NCBI RefSeq assembly: GCF_003646465.1
Contig: NZ_QZEX01000005.1
Location: 63,123 to 127,122 of the forward strand
DNA: 64,000 nucleotides
Direction of reading: 5' to 3'
From: Chachezhania antarctica
GTDB lineage: Bacteria > Pseudomonadota > Alphaproteobacteria > Rhodobacterales > Rhodobacteraceae
Both the position numbers and the translations under genes were made by a program. The notes under the pieces were generated by a model. It was given only the letters and a program-made list of their open reading frames with translations. It had not been told where the DNA came from and made no database searches. The stretch's first letter is position 1; each line of letters starts with the position of its first letter. Below, piece by piece: positions 44,601-53,078 of the stretch.

Positions 44601-45066
44601 CGTAATCCCCCGGCTCCATCACCGTGGGGCTTTGCGAGAATCCCATGCGAACAAGGAACTGGCGCAGCGCCTGTTCATCCACGCGGCCTCCGACACGGGC
44701 CGAGAACGCGGCATCCTGCAGGACCGCCCGCGCCGGTACGCGTTGCGTGGCGGCGTTCAGCGTCGTCAGCAGCACGAAGCGGTCGGGCAACCGGTGGACC
44801 AGCGCGGCGAGCGTCGCCATCCGCGCGGCGGCGATGTCGGGGTTGGGCGACACGCGGTCATAGGGCAGGCAATCCCAGCCCGGGAAGGTCAGCACCGGCA
44901 TGTCGGGCGCAAGAAAGGCCAGCGCCGACTGCATCGCCGCCATCCGCTTGTCATCGCGCGCGACATGGGCCACCGGGCCCTTGCGCGTCGCGATCTCGTT
45001 CAGGATCAGTTGCGCGTCAAAGCCTTCGGGCGCGCCGCCGACCGTGATGTGCTCGGGTGCTGTCAT
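41608..45066 (-). CDS. mfd: Transcription-repair coupling factor
   Basis: A 1152-residue DNA translocase that removes RNA polymerase stalled at lesions and recruits UvrA. In order it has an N-terminal UvrB-like module, the CarD-like RNA polymerase-interacting domain (GDLVVHVDHGVGRYLGLEVI), the helicase core (Walker A GDVGFGKTEVAMRAA; DEEQHFG; ATPIPRTLQLSL; QIRGRVGRS) and the C-terminal TRCF domain. I chose the ATG at 45066 (MTAPEHITVGGAPEGF), which fits the homologous start. A 1129-residue reading frame on the opposite strand is a shadow caused by GC-rich codon use. Confidence 0.98.
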   Translation of the reverse strand: MTAPEHITVGGAPEGFDAQLILNEIATRKGPVAHVARDDKRMAAMQSALAFLAPDMPVLTFPGWDCLPYDRVSPNPDIAAARMATLAALVHRLPDRFVLLTTLNAATQRVPARAVLQDAAFSARVGGRVDEQALRQFLVRMGFSQSPTVMEPGDYAVRGGIIDIYPPGDSGPVRLDLFGDVLDGARGFDPVTQRTTEKLDKIELAPVSEVILDDAAILRFRQNYRLEFGAAGTDDPLYEAVSAGRKHQGIEHWLPFFHEELETLFDYLPHATITLDDQTEAIRLSRWDSVQDQYETRQHAMEQKSRMDTVYKPCPPGLLYLDDAAWNAAVAGRRVMTFSPLPRASGPGVIDAGGRIGRNFSPERQQESISLFSALADHVKKRMEKGPVLVASYSEGARERLAGLIEDEGLAETILIPDATRIGKRGLHLAVWALEHGYETPEMTVISEQDVLGDRLIRSTKKRRKAENFLTETQSLSPGDLVVHVDHGVGRYLGLEVITAAGAAHECLALEYAESARLYLPVENIELLSKFGHDEGLLDKLGGGAWQAKKAKLKERIREMADRLIRVAAERALRTAPVMDPPTGSWDAFSARFPYQETDDQLNAIEDVVGDMTSGHPMDRLICGDVGFGKTEVAMRAAFVAAMSGVQVAVVAPTTLLARQHAAGFAERFRGFPIEVRQLSRFISAKEAQKTREGLARGTIDIVVGTHAVLAKSIRFQSLGLLIVDEEQHFGVAHKERLKQLRTDIHVLTLTATPIPRTLQLSLSGVRDLSIIGTPPVDRLSIRTYVSEFDAVTVREALLRERYRGGQSFFVVPRISDLPEIETFLKEQVPEVSYVVAHGQMPAGELDDKMNAFYDGKYDVLLATTIVESGLDIPTANTMIVHRADMFGLAQLYQIRGRVGRSKARAYAYLTTKPRMKLTAAAEKRLRVLGSLDTLGAGFTLASQDLDIRGAGNLLGEEQSGQMRDVGYELYQQMLEEAIAKIKSGEMEGLSESDDQWAPQINLGVPVLIPEDYVPDLDVRLGLYRRLSGLTSKVEMEGFAAELIDRFGKLPREVNWLMLIVRIKAMCKKAGIAKLDGGPKGATIQFHKDKFASPQGLVAFIQDQNGLAKVKDNKIVVRRDWASDVDKIKGAFAIARDLAEKVVAEKKKAKAG

Positions 45067-45139
45067 CGGAATTCTGCCTCTTGCGGACATGCGTCTGGCG
45101 GCGCACCCCGTCTTCGGGCACTCCGTCACGCCATGGCTT

Positions 45140-45667
45140 CTAGTTGCCCAGGACCCCGATGGAAAGGTTCTGATACATCCCCCAAAGCGCCGTGACGAAA
45201 ATCGACAGCGACGCGATCAGCTGGATCAGCATTCGCGTGCGCATAAGCACGCCGCACAGGTCCTGCCCCATGGGTTCGTGGGTTTCGATCTTCAGCGCCA
45301 CCCGCAGGGACAGGAACGCCACCAGCGTCAGCGGACCGCCCAGCAGGAACAGGGCCTGCGCAAGCTCCACCCCGTACCCGAAGCCAAGGACTGCCAGCGT
45401 TGTCAGCGCAAAGCTCACCCCGCCGATCAGCCAAGCGCCCGCCGTGCGCGAAAAGGACAGCATCCGGGTCACCCTGATCCGCACCAGATCGTGCAGGTCG
45501 GCCATCGCCTCGTCATTGCCGCGCCGCGCCCGTGACAGGATGTCGTAGGGCACGCCCAGCACCCAGTGGGTGGCCGTTGACCACGTCACCGCCAGGGCGA
45601 TCCAGAACCACAGATTGGAAAACGACCGCAGATCGATCGATTCCACAAGCGACGTGTACCAGTCCAA
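45140..45667 (-). CDS. Integral membrane protein of unknown function
   Basis: A 175-residue protein with four hydrophobic helices: LWFWIALAVTWSTATHWVLG, AGAWLIGGVSFALTTLAVLGFGYG, ALFLLGGPLTLVAFLSLRVAL and LIQLIASLSIFVTALWGMY. A cytoplasmic loop (SRARRGNDEAMADLHDLVRIRVTR) is basic. In Rhodobacterales such proteins carry loose annotations, including a supposed SufBCD link, which the sequence does not support. It lies 73 bases upstream of mfd on the same strand and may be co-transcribed. Confidence 0.8.
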   Translation of the reverse strand: MDWYTSLVESIDLRSFSNLWFWIALAVTWSTATHWVLGVPYDILSRARRGNDEAMADLHDLVRIRVTRMLSFSRTAGAWLIGGVSFALTTLAVLGFGYGVELAQALFLLGGPLTLVAFLSLRVALKIETHEPMGQDLCGVLMRTRMLIQLIASLSIFVTALWGMYQNLSIGVLGN

Positions 45668-45853
45668 AAAAGCTGCCTTCTTCTTGTCTCGCCGCCCGGC
45701 TCCCCGGTCTGCCTATGCCATGCCGGGCGGTATGGAACAAGAAATCCCTATGTTTGCGGCGCACCCTCGATGCGGCGCGCTCTTGAGCATTTCGGGATTC
45801 CATGCCACCCACTGGCCCAGTACGCAAGGCGCCGCGCCTATGGAGGATCGCTC

Positions 45854-46852
45854 ATGGAGCCCAGACTAGCCCCCTTCCCCGCCTCCCGCCCGCGGCGCAC
45901 CCGCGCCACCGCGCCCCTGCGCGCGCTGGTGCAGGAGAACACGCTGAGCGTGAACGACCTGATCTGGCCGGTCTTCGTGCGTGATGGGACGGATGTTGAA
46001 GAACCGATACCCTCCATGCCCGGCGTGTCGCGCCGCAGCGTCGACCGCATCGTGACCGCCGCGAAGGAGGCCGCAGGCCTGGGCATCCCCGCGATCTGCC
46101 TCTTTCCCTATATCGAGCCGTCGCTGAAGACCGAAGACTGCGCCGGCGCGTGGGACCCGGACAACCTGGTCAACACCGCAATCCGCGCGATCAAGGACGC
46201 AGTGCCCGACATTGCGATCATGACGGACGTGGCACTCGACCCCTACAACATCAACGGCCATGACGGCTTTGTCGTGGACGGAGAGATCCTGAACGACGAA
46301 ACCGTGGAAGCGCTGGTGAAGATGACCGTGGCGCAGGCGGATGCGGGCGCCGATATCATCGGGCCGTCCGACATGATGGACGGCCGCATCGGCGCGATGC
46401 GCGCAGGGCTGGAAGCCGCCGGCCACCGCAACGTCACGATCATGAGCTACGCGGCCAAGTACGCGTCGGCCTTCTACGGGCCGTTCCGCGATGCGGTGGG
46501 CGCCTCGGGCGCGCTGAAGGGCGACAAGAAGACCTACCAGATGGATCCCGGCAATTCCGACGAGGCCCTGCGGCTGGTGGCCCGCGACCTTTCGGAAGGC
46601 GCCGACATGGTGATGATCAAGCCCGGCCTGCCCTACCTCGATATCTGCCGCCGCGTGAAGGACGCCTTCGGCGCGCCGACCTTCGCCTACCAGGTGTCGG
46701 GCGAATACGCGATGATCCAGGCGGCCGCGCAGAACGGTTGGGTGGATGGCGAGAAGGTGATGATGGAAAGCCTGATGGCGTTCAAGCGCGCGGGCTGCGA
46801 CGGCATCCTGACCTATTTCGCGCCCGAGGCCGCAAGGCTTCTGAACGCCTGA
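45854..46852 (+). CDS. hemB: Porphobilinogen synthase (ALA dehydratase)
   Basis: Condenses two 5-aminolevulinates to porphobilinogen in haem and chlorophyll synthesis. The 332-residue protein has the Schiff-base lysines in MSYAAKYASAFYGPFR and MIKPGLPYLD. The metal region reads DVALDPYNINGHDGF, lacking the cysteine triad of zinc enzymes, which places it with the Mg- or monovalent-cation-dependent enzymes of Pseudomonas and Rhodobacter type. GGAGGA precedes the ATG at 45854. Confidence 0.97.
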   Translation: MEPRLAPFPASRPRRTRATAPLRALVQENTLSVNDLIWPVFVRDGTDVEEPIPSMPGVSRRSVDRIVTAAKEAAGLGIPAICLFPYIEPSLKTEDCAGAWDPDNLVNTAIRAIKDAVPDIAIMTDVALDPYNINGHDGFVVDGEILNDETVEALVKMTVAQADAGADIIGPSDMMDGRIGAMRAGLEAAGHRNVTIMSYAAKYASAFYGPFRDAVGASGALKGDKKTYQMDPGNSDEALRLVARDLSEGADMVMIKPGLPYLDICRRVKDAFGAPTFAYQVSGEYAMIQAAAQNGWVDGEKVMMESLMAFKRAGCDGILTYFAPEAARLLNA

Positions 46853-47102
46853 TCCACGCCCGCGCGCGGATGTGCAAGCGGCGCGGTTTACGGTGCCCGT
46901 GCTGTCGGGCGTTAACCAAGTCCTAACATCGGCCGGATAGCTACGGATGCACCGACGCTTACAGGTGCTCCGTTCAGCCATGGTCACTCCAGGCGATGCA
47001 TGTCTAAGGGATGGCGATCCCCGCCCTGTGAAGGGCGGCCCGGCCGGATTGTGCGCGTGACGGACGCCCGCATTTTTACGGTGACGGGGCCGTGACCGCG
47101 GC

Positions 47103-48776
47103 ATGACCGGCACGCCTCACGAGATCCAAAGGATCCGGTCCTCGGGCGATGCCCGCATCGACGGGCTGCTGAGCAATAGCGCCTGGGCGGAGCAGACGAT
47201 CACTTACGGTTTTGCCGATGCGCAGTTCATGCGGCAACTGGTCGGATACGGATCGGGGGAAAACGCAAAGGCCCTCGCCACGACCGTCGCGATGGAAAAC
47301 GCGGTGCGGTTCGCGCTGGATACCGATGACGGCAATCCATCGAACGATGGCTTCTCTCTCGAAGGCTTCACCGCGGCCCAGGTGCAGGGTGGTCATGCGA
47401 CCGATGGCCATATCCGGATCGCGCAGACCGCTTCCAGCAGCGTGGGCGTCACCGCCTGGGCCTATTTCCCGTCATGGAGCGAGACCGGCGGCGACATCTG
47501 GTTCAGCACCGCCCGCTACGATTTCACCAGCCCGCGCGCCGGCAATTACGCCTGGCTGACGTCGATCCACGAGCTCGGCCATGCGCTTGGTCTGGAACAT
47601 GGGCATGAAGGCGGATCCTACGGCCCGTTGCCCGCGGCGATGGATTCCCACGAATTCTCCATCATGACCTACCGGTCCTACACGGGCGGCGAAACGCGGC
47701 ACCTGACCAATGACGACTGGAGTTACCCGCAAACGCCGATGATGCTCGACATCGCAGCCCTTCAGCACATTTACGGCGCCGATTTCGATACCAACGCGGG
47801 CGATACCGTCTATCGCTGGGCGCCCGCGGGCGGGCAGACCTTCGTCGATGCCGGTGTGGGGGTCGATCCCGGCGCCAACGTGATCTTTGCCACGATCTGG
47901 GACGGCGGCGGCACCGACCGATACGACCTGACGGCCTATGCCACGAACCTGGATATCGACCTCAGGCCGGGGGAATCCTCGCTCTTTTCGGCCCAGCAGC
48001 GCGCGACGCTGGGCCAGGGGGAGCACGCGGCAGGCAATATCTACAACGCGCTTCAACACCGGGGGAACGCCCGGTCGCTGATCGAAGATGCCTGGGCCGG
48101 CGGCGGGGATGACAGCGTCACGGGCAACGCGGCCAACAATCACCTTGTCGGCAATGGCGGGAACGACGCGCTGTTCGGGCTGGAGGGTGTCGATTACCTG
48201 GAAGGCCGCGATGGCAACGATACCCTGTTAGGCGGGAGGGGGAACGACGATTTGTTCGGCGGCGCGGGGAACGACCGGCTGATCGGCGACCGGGGCCACG
48301 ACACGGCGCGGGGCGGCGACGGGCGCGATGTCGTCAAGGGCCGAAGCGGCTACGACGTGCTGCATGGCAATGCCGATGACGACCAGATCTCGGGCCAGCG
48401 GGGCCGCGACCGGATTTTCGGCGGTCAGGGCGAAGATGTTCTGCGCGGGGATCTGGGCGCGGACGTGCTGCATGGCGGCCCGGGGCATGATCGTTTCGTC
48501 TTCCGCGAACCGCAGGACAGCCCTGCCGGACAGCGCCCCGACAGGATCACCGATTTCACGGCCGGAGAAGACCTGATCGACCTCTCGCGCCTGACCGGGA
48601 CGGGTGTTGATTTCATCGGTCCGGCCCGCTTCTCCGGTGACGGGGCCGAATTTCGCGTCGTCGAACAGGCCAAGCGGACGGTCGTCGCACTGGACATCGA
48701 CGGCACGGACGGTGGCGACCTGCGCATCGTGCTGAAGGGCCGGCCTGCGATCGGTGCCGACGATTTCATCCTGTGA
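47103..48776 (+). CDS. Serralysin-like RTX metalloprotease (M10)
   Basis: A 557-residue secreted protease. An N-terminal catalytic domain has the zinc motif HELGHALGLEHGH and the Met-turn SIMTYRSY. A serralysin-type middle follows, and then a C-terminal RTX region with calcium-binding nonapeptides (VGNGGNDALFG, EGRDGNDTLLGGRGNDDLFGG, GAGNDRLIGDRGHD, and more degenerate copies later). There is no N-terminal signal peptide, as expected for type I secretion, and the C-terminal residues (FIL) form the usual secretion signal. No type I transporter gene is in the window. Confidence 0.93.
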   Translation: MTGTPHEIQRIRSSGDARIDGLLSNSAWAEQTITYGFADAQFMRQLVGYGSGENAKALATTVAMENAVRFALDTDDGNPSNDGFSLEGFTAAQVQGGHATDGHIRIAQTASSSVGVTAWAYFPSWSETGGDIWFSTARYDFTSPRAGNYAWLTSIHELGHALGLEHGHEGGSYGPLPAAMDSHEFSIMTYRSYTGGETRHLTNDDWSYPQTPMMLDIAALQHIYGADFDTNAGDTVYRWAPAGGQTFVDAGVGVDPGANVIFATIWDGGGTDRYDLTAYATNLDIDLRPGESSLFSAQQRATLGQGEHAAGNIYNALQHRGNARSLIEDAWAGGGDDSVTGNAANNHLVGNGGNDALFGLEGVDYLEGRDGNDTLLGGRGNDDLFGGAGNDRLIGDRGHDTARGGDGRDVVKGRSGYDVLHGNADDDQISGQRGRDRIFGGQGEDVLRGDLGADVLHGGPGHDRFVFREPQDSPAGQRPDRITDFTAGEDLIDLSRLTGTGVDFIGPARFSGDGAEFRVVEQAKRTVVALDIDGTDGGDLRIVLKGRPAIGADDFIL

Positions 48777-48912
48777 CGATCGGCCATACCGTGCCCGGAT
48801 CACGGTAACGTTGACAGCGGGCGTGACTTGGCCGCCTGCAGCGCGTAGTATGCCGCCCAAGGCCGGAAAACGGCCAGAGCAGTTGCAACATCAGACCGTA
48901 CAGGCACCCTGA

Positions 48913-49521
48913 ATGACCATTTCAACCCTCCCCCCGGGGCCCGACCGCACATGCGAGCGTCCGACCCGCCGTCGCGTTCTTTCCTTCCTGCCCGCCGCGG
49001 TCGTCGGCGTGCCCTTGCTGGCCGCCTGCAACAATGGCGTCGGCAGTTCGGGCGCCGCCACGATCGATGCGCGCGTACAGGCCACGCTGGCCGAGATGTA
49101 CAGGACCTATCCCAACACGCGCGATCTCGCCGCGAAGGCGTCGGGTATGCTGGTGATGCCGCTGGTGACCGAGGCCGGGTTCTGGCTGGGCGGCGGCTAC
49201 GGCCGCGGCGCGCTGTTGATCGACGGCGCGACGGTGGACTATTACGCCACCGTGAAGGGCAGCGCGGGCTTCCAGATCGGCGTGCAGCAATATGCCCACG
49301 TGCTGTTCTTCATGACCGACGCCGCATTGAACGAATTCCGCCGCTCGTCGGGCTGGGCAGTGGGGGCCGACGCCAATTACACGATCATCGACAAGGGCGA
49401 CGGGGTCGCAGCCGATTCCAACACGCTGCGCGCGCCGATCCTTGCGGCCGTCTTCGGACAGGCCGGCCTTCAGGTCGGCGCGACGCTGGAAGGCACCAAG
49501 TACACGCGCGTCATTCCCTGA
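48913..49521 (+). CDS. SYLF (Ysc84) domain lipoprotein
   Basis: A 202-residue lipid-binding SYLF/Ysc84 family protein. The N-terminus carries a twin-arginine-like stretch (RPTRRRVLSFLPAAVVG) and a lipobox (LLAAC), so it is probably a Tat- or Sec-exported lipoprotein. The SYLF domain covers about residues 50-200, with the typical AKASGMLVMPLVTEAGFWLGGGYGRGALL and the C-terminal GVAADSNTLRAPILAAVFGQAGLQVGATLEG region. Eukaryotic relatives bind phosphoinositides; the bacterial role is unclear. Confidence 0.9.
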   Translation: MTISTLPPGPDRTCERPTRRRVLSFLPAAVVGVPLLAACNNGVGSSGAATIDARVQATLAEMYRTYPNTRDLAAKASGMLVMPLVTEAGFWLGGGYGRGALLIDGATVDYYATVKGSAGFQIGVQQYAHVLFFMTDAALNEFRRSSGWAVGADANYTIIDKGDGVAADSNTLRAPILAAVFGQAGLQVGATLEGTKYTRVIP

Positions 49522-49536
49522 TCGCGCACAGGGTGT

Positions 49537-49602
49537 GGGGGCTCTGCCCCCGCCCGAGCCTGTGGGCTCGGACTCCCCCGAGGTATCTTCGGACCAAAGA
49601 AG
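49537..49602. terminator. Composite hairpin element between convergent genes
   Basis: The hairpin GGGGGC-TCT-GCCCCC (49537-49551), a second stem CCGAGCC-TGTG-GGCTCGG (49554-49571), then GACTCCCCCGAGGTATCTTC, which is a variant of the AAATACTC element in reverse. It begins 15 bases after the SYLF stop and ends 12 bases before the stop codon of the minus-strand dehydrogenase gene. Confidence 0.7.
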
Positions 49603-49614
49603 TGCGGAACCGCG

Positions 49615-50487
49615 TCAGCCGAGAGCTTTAAGCCGTTTCAGCAGGCTTGATGTGTCCCAGCGGCCGCCGCCCATGTTCTGGACATCCTTGTAGAACTGAT
49701 CGACCAGCGCGGTCACCGGCAGCGCGGCGCCGGTTTCGTTGGCGGTGTCAAGGCAGATGCCCAGATCCTTGCGCATCCAGTCGACCGCGAAGCCATGTTC
49801 GTACTTGTCATCCAGCATCGTCTCGTACCGGTTCGCCATCTGCCAGCTGCCGGCGGCGCCCTGGCTGATCACCTCGACCACCGCGCGACCGTCCAGGCCG
49901 GCCTTGTCGGCGAAGTGCAGCGCCTCGGACAGGCCCTGCACAAGCCCCGCGATGGCGATCTGGTTGCACATCTTGGTGACCTGCCCCGCGCCCGGACCGC
50001 CGATGCGGCGGCACATCTTGGCGTAGGCGGCCATCACCGGTTCGGCCGCGTCGTATTGCGCTTCCTCCCCACCGCACATGATCGAGAGCGCGCCGTTTTC
50101 GGCCCCCGCCTGCCCGCCCGAGACCGGCGCGTCCACGAAGCCGATGCCGCTTTCGGCGGCCAGCGCGTGCATTTCGCGTGTAACCTTGGCCGAGACGGTG
50201 GTGTGATCGACGAAGATGCTGCCCGGCCCCATGCCGGCGAGTGCGCCGTCGTCCCCGGTGCAGACGCTGCGCAGGTCATCATCGTTGCCGACGCAGGCCA
50301 TGACGAAATCGGCGCCGGCCGCGGCTTCGCGCGGGGTCGGCGCCGCGGCACCGCCATGTTCGGCCGCCCAGGCGTCTGCCTTGGCAGTGGTGCGGTTGTA
50401 GACAGTCACCGTGTGACCCGCCTTCACCAGGTGCCCTGCCATGGGGTAACCCATCACGCCAAGGCCCAGAAACGCCAGTTTCGCCAT
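49615..50487 (-). CDS. 3-hydroxyisobutyrate dehydrogenase-family oxidoreductase
   Basis: A 290-residue beta-hydroxyacid dehydrogenase. The Rossmann motif is LAFLGLGVMGYPMAGHL, the substrate-binding motif FVDAPVSGGQAGAENG, and the catalytic-lysine segment GPGAGQVTKMCNQIAI. The family includes 3-hydroxyisobutyrate, tartronate semialdehyde and related reductases, and the substrate cannot be fixed. I chose the start at 50487 because GGGAGA is seven bases from that ATG but almost touches the one at 50493. It is divergent from the penicillin-acylase gene. Confidence 0.92.
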   Translation of the reverse strand: MAKLAFLGLGVMGYPMAGHLVKAGHTVTVYNRTTAKADAWAAEHGGAAAPTPREAAAGADFVMACVGNDDDLRSVCTGDDGALAGMGPGSIFVDHTTVSAKVTREMHALAAESGIGFVDAPVSGGQAGAENGALSIMCGGEEAQYDAAEPVMAAYAKMCRRIGGPGAGQVTKMCNQIAIAGLVQGLSEALHFADKAGLDGRAVVEVISQGAAGSWQMANRYETMLDDKYEHGFAVDWMRKDLGICLDTANETGAALPVTALVDQFYKDVQNMGGGRWDTSSLLKRLKALG

Positions 50488-50592
50488 CGTCATTCTCCCG
50501 GATACGGTTTATCACTCGGGCCACTTCTAGCGGACGGATCGGACCGCTCCAAGCCCGACCGCCCGCCACCGTGACGACGAAGGGAGATCGCC

Positions 50593-53070
50593 ATGCCCGC
50601 CCTCTTTCGCTGGCTTCTGCGCATAGCCACCGCACTTGTCGCGGTGGCACTCGTGGCGGTGTTCTTCGTATATTACTTCGCCTCCCGCTCGCTGCCCGAC
50701 TACGACAAGGTGCTGGACGTGGCCGAGCTGACCGCGCCGGTCGAGATCGTGCGCGACAATGCCAACGTGCCCCATGTCTTTGCCGACGCCGACCGCGACG
50801 TGTTCTTCGGCCTGGGCTACGCCCACGCGCAGGACCGGCTGTGGCAGATGACGACGCTGCGCCGTGTATCGCAGGGCCGCATGTCCGAGGTCTTCGGCAC
50901 CGCGACGCTGGACCTGGACAAGCTCCTGCGGCGGCTGGATCTGCATCGGCTGGCGCAGCAATCGGTCGCCGATCAGGACGCGCGCACGATGGAGGCGCTG
51001 GAGGGCTATGCCGCCGGCGTCAACGCACGGCTGGCCGAGATCAACAGCAGTGCCCTGGGCCGCGGCGCGCCGGAGATGTTCCTGTTCAACGCCCCGGTCG
51101 CCCCCTGGCGCCCGGCGGATTCGCTGGCGATCCTGAAGGTCATGGCACTGCAATTGTCCGGCCACCTGGAGGACGAGGTCCTGCGCGCGCGCACCGCGCT
51201 GGTGCTGGACGATCCCGCGCGGTTGCAGGATATCCTGCCCGATGCGCCGGGCCCCGGCACCGCGGCGCTTCCGGAATATTCGCAACTCTTCCAGCAGATG
51301 TTCCCCGATCTGCCCCGCTATGCCGAGGGCACCGACCTGTCGGACGGTCTTTACTCCCCGTTCCCGCGCCGGGGTCTCGCCGGGGCCTCGAACGCATGGT
51401 CTGCCGGGCCGTCGCGGTCGGCCACCGGGTCGACCCTGCTGGCCAACGACCCGCACCTGGGCTTTTCGGCGCCGACGATCTGGTACCTTGCCCGGCTGGA
51501 GCTTGAGGCCGGCGGCGTCATCGGCGGCACGATCCCGGGCATTCCGACCGTCCTTGCCGGCCGGTCGGCCAGGCTGGGCTGGGCAATCACGTCGTCCTAC
51601 CTGGACGATCAGGACGTCTATATCGAAAAGCTGAACCCCGACGACCCGGAAGAATACCTGACCCCCGACGGCTACAAGCGGTTCCGCACCCGCGCGGAAA
51701 CAGTGCGCATCAAGGGGGCCGAGCCGATCGAGATGACCCTGCGCTGGACCGATAACGGCCCGGTCCTGCCCGGCACGCATTACAAGCTGGGCACGATCAC
51801 GCCATCGGGCCATGTGACGTCGGTCGCGTGGACGGCGCTGAGCCCCGACGACACGACGATGACCGCCGCCGTGGGCATCATGAAGGCCGCCACAGTGGCC
51901 GAGGCGCTGGACGCTGCCGAAGCCTTCGTTGCCCCCAGCCAGGTGCTGACTGTGGTGGACCGCGAGCATACCGGCATGAAGCTGATCGGCAGCGTTCCCC
52001 GCCGCGATCCCCGCCATCAAAGTCAGGGGCGCCTGCCGACCCCGGGCTGGCGGGCCGAGAACCGCTGGCAGGGCGAGATGCCGTTTGCATCGAACCCCGG
52101 CTTCGTCGATCCGGTCGGCGGTATCCTTGGCCACACCAACAACAAGATGGTCGAACGGCCGTTCCCCAACCATATCTCGTTCGTTTACGGCGACACCCAG
52201 CGCATCAACCGCTGGCGCCGCCTGATGCAGGCGCGCGAGGTGCATACCCGCGAAAGCTTCATCGAGGCGCAGCTGGACACCGTCAGCTACACCGCGCGGT
52301 CGCTGTTGCGGCTGGTCGCGGGCGACCTGTGGTACAATCAGGAGGCCGCGGCCGCGGGCACGCCCGAACGGCAGCGTCAGGATGCGCTGAAGATGCTGGC
52401 GGACTGGAACGGCGAGATGAACGAACATCTGCCCGAGCCGCTGATCTATGCCGCGTGGATGCGCGCGCTGCAGGAACGCCTGATCCGCGACGATCTGGGC
52501 GGGCTGGCGGACGACTACAAGCATGTCGATCCGGTGTTCATAGAACGCGTCTTCCGCGACATCGACGGCGCGGGCATCTGGTGCGACGTGGCGCAATCGA
52601 CGGCGGTCGAAACCTGCCCGGACATGGCGCGCCTTGCGCTGGACGATGCGCTCTACTGGATCGGCGAGACCTATGGGCAGGCGCTCGAATCCCTGCGCTG
52701 GGGCGATGCGCACCAGGCCACCCACGATCACGAGGTGCTGGGCGATGTGCCCTTGCTCCGGAACTTCGTGAACATCCGGCAGTCGACGTCGGGCGGGGAC
52801 AACACGCTGATGCGCGGCCGCACGTCGGGCGAAGGGCCGAACCCGTTCCTGAACGTCCACGGTGCAGGCTATCGCGGGGTCTACGATTTCGCCGATCCCG
52901 ACAGCTCGGTCTTCATCACGGCGACCGGGCAGTCGGGGCACTTCCTGTCGCGCCATTACGACGATCTGGGGCAATTGTGGCGGCGCGGCGAATACATCCC
53001 GATGTCGCTGGACCAGGATCTTGCCCGCGCGGCGTCTGTCGGGGTGACGGTGCTGCAACCCGCGAAGTGA
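50593..53070 (+). CDS. Penicillin acylase family protein
   Basis: An 825-residue Ntn-hydrolase precursor with an N-terminal membrane or signal segment (LLRIATALVAVALVAVFFVYYF). The alpha chain includes APVEIVRDNANVPHVFADADRDVFFGLGYAHAQDRLWQM. The beta chain should begin at Ser266 in GASNAWSAGPSRSATG after autocatalytic cleavage, and its LLANDPHLGF segment is typical. The family covers penicillin, cephalosporin and acyl-homoserine-lactone acylases; nothing here picks one. The end before uup is convergent. Confidence 0.93.
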   Translation: MPALFRWLLRIATALVAVALVAVFFVYYFASRSLPDYDKVLDVAELTAPVEIVRDNANVPHVFADADRDVFFGLGYAHAQDRLWQMTTLRRVSQGRMSEVFGTATLDLDKLLRRLDLHRLAQQSVADQDARTMEALEGYAAGVNARLAEINSSALGRGAPEMFLFNAPVAPWRPADSLAILKVMALQLSGHLEDEVLRARTALVLDDPARLQDILPDAPGPGTAALPEYSQLFQQMFPDLPRYAEGTDLSDGLYSPFPRRGLAGASNAWSAGPSRSATGSTLLANDPHLGFSAPTIWYLARLELEAGGVIGGTIPGIPTVLAGRSARLGWAITSSYLDDQDVYIEKLNPDDPEEYLTPDGYKRFRTRAETVRIKGAEPIEMTLRWTDNGPVLPGTHYKLGTITPSGHVTSVAWTALSPDDTTMTAAVGIMKAATVAEALDAAEAFVAPSQVLTVVDREHTGMKLIGSVPRRDPRHQSQGRLPTPGWRAENRWQGEMPFASNPGFVDPVGGILGHTNNKMVERPFPNHISFVYGDTQRINRWRRLMQAREVHTRESFIEAQLDTVSYTARSLLRLVAGDLWYNQEAAAAGTPERQRQDALKMLADWNGEMNEHLPEPLIYAAWMRALQERLIRDDLGGLADDYKHVDPVFIERVFRDIDGAGIWCDVAQSTAVETCPDMARLALDDALYWIGETYGQALESLRWGDAHQATHDHEVLGDVPLLRNFVNIRQSTSGGDNTLMRGRTSGEGPNPFLNVHGAGYRGVYDFADPDSSVFITATGQSGHFLSRHYDDLGQLWRRGEYIPMSLDQDLARAASVGVTVLQPAK

Positions 53071-53078
53071 CGGCGCCG

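Noticed and set aside
41806-45195. An 1129-residue reading frame antisense to mfd
   Set aside because: It is arginine- and glutamine-rich, has no recognisable domain or ribosome site, and lies exactly opposite a well-supported mfd gene. Long antisense frames are expected from the high third-position GC.
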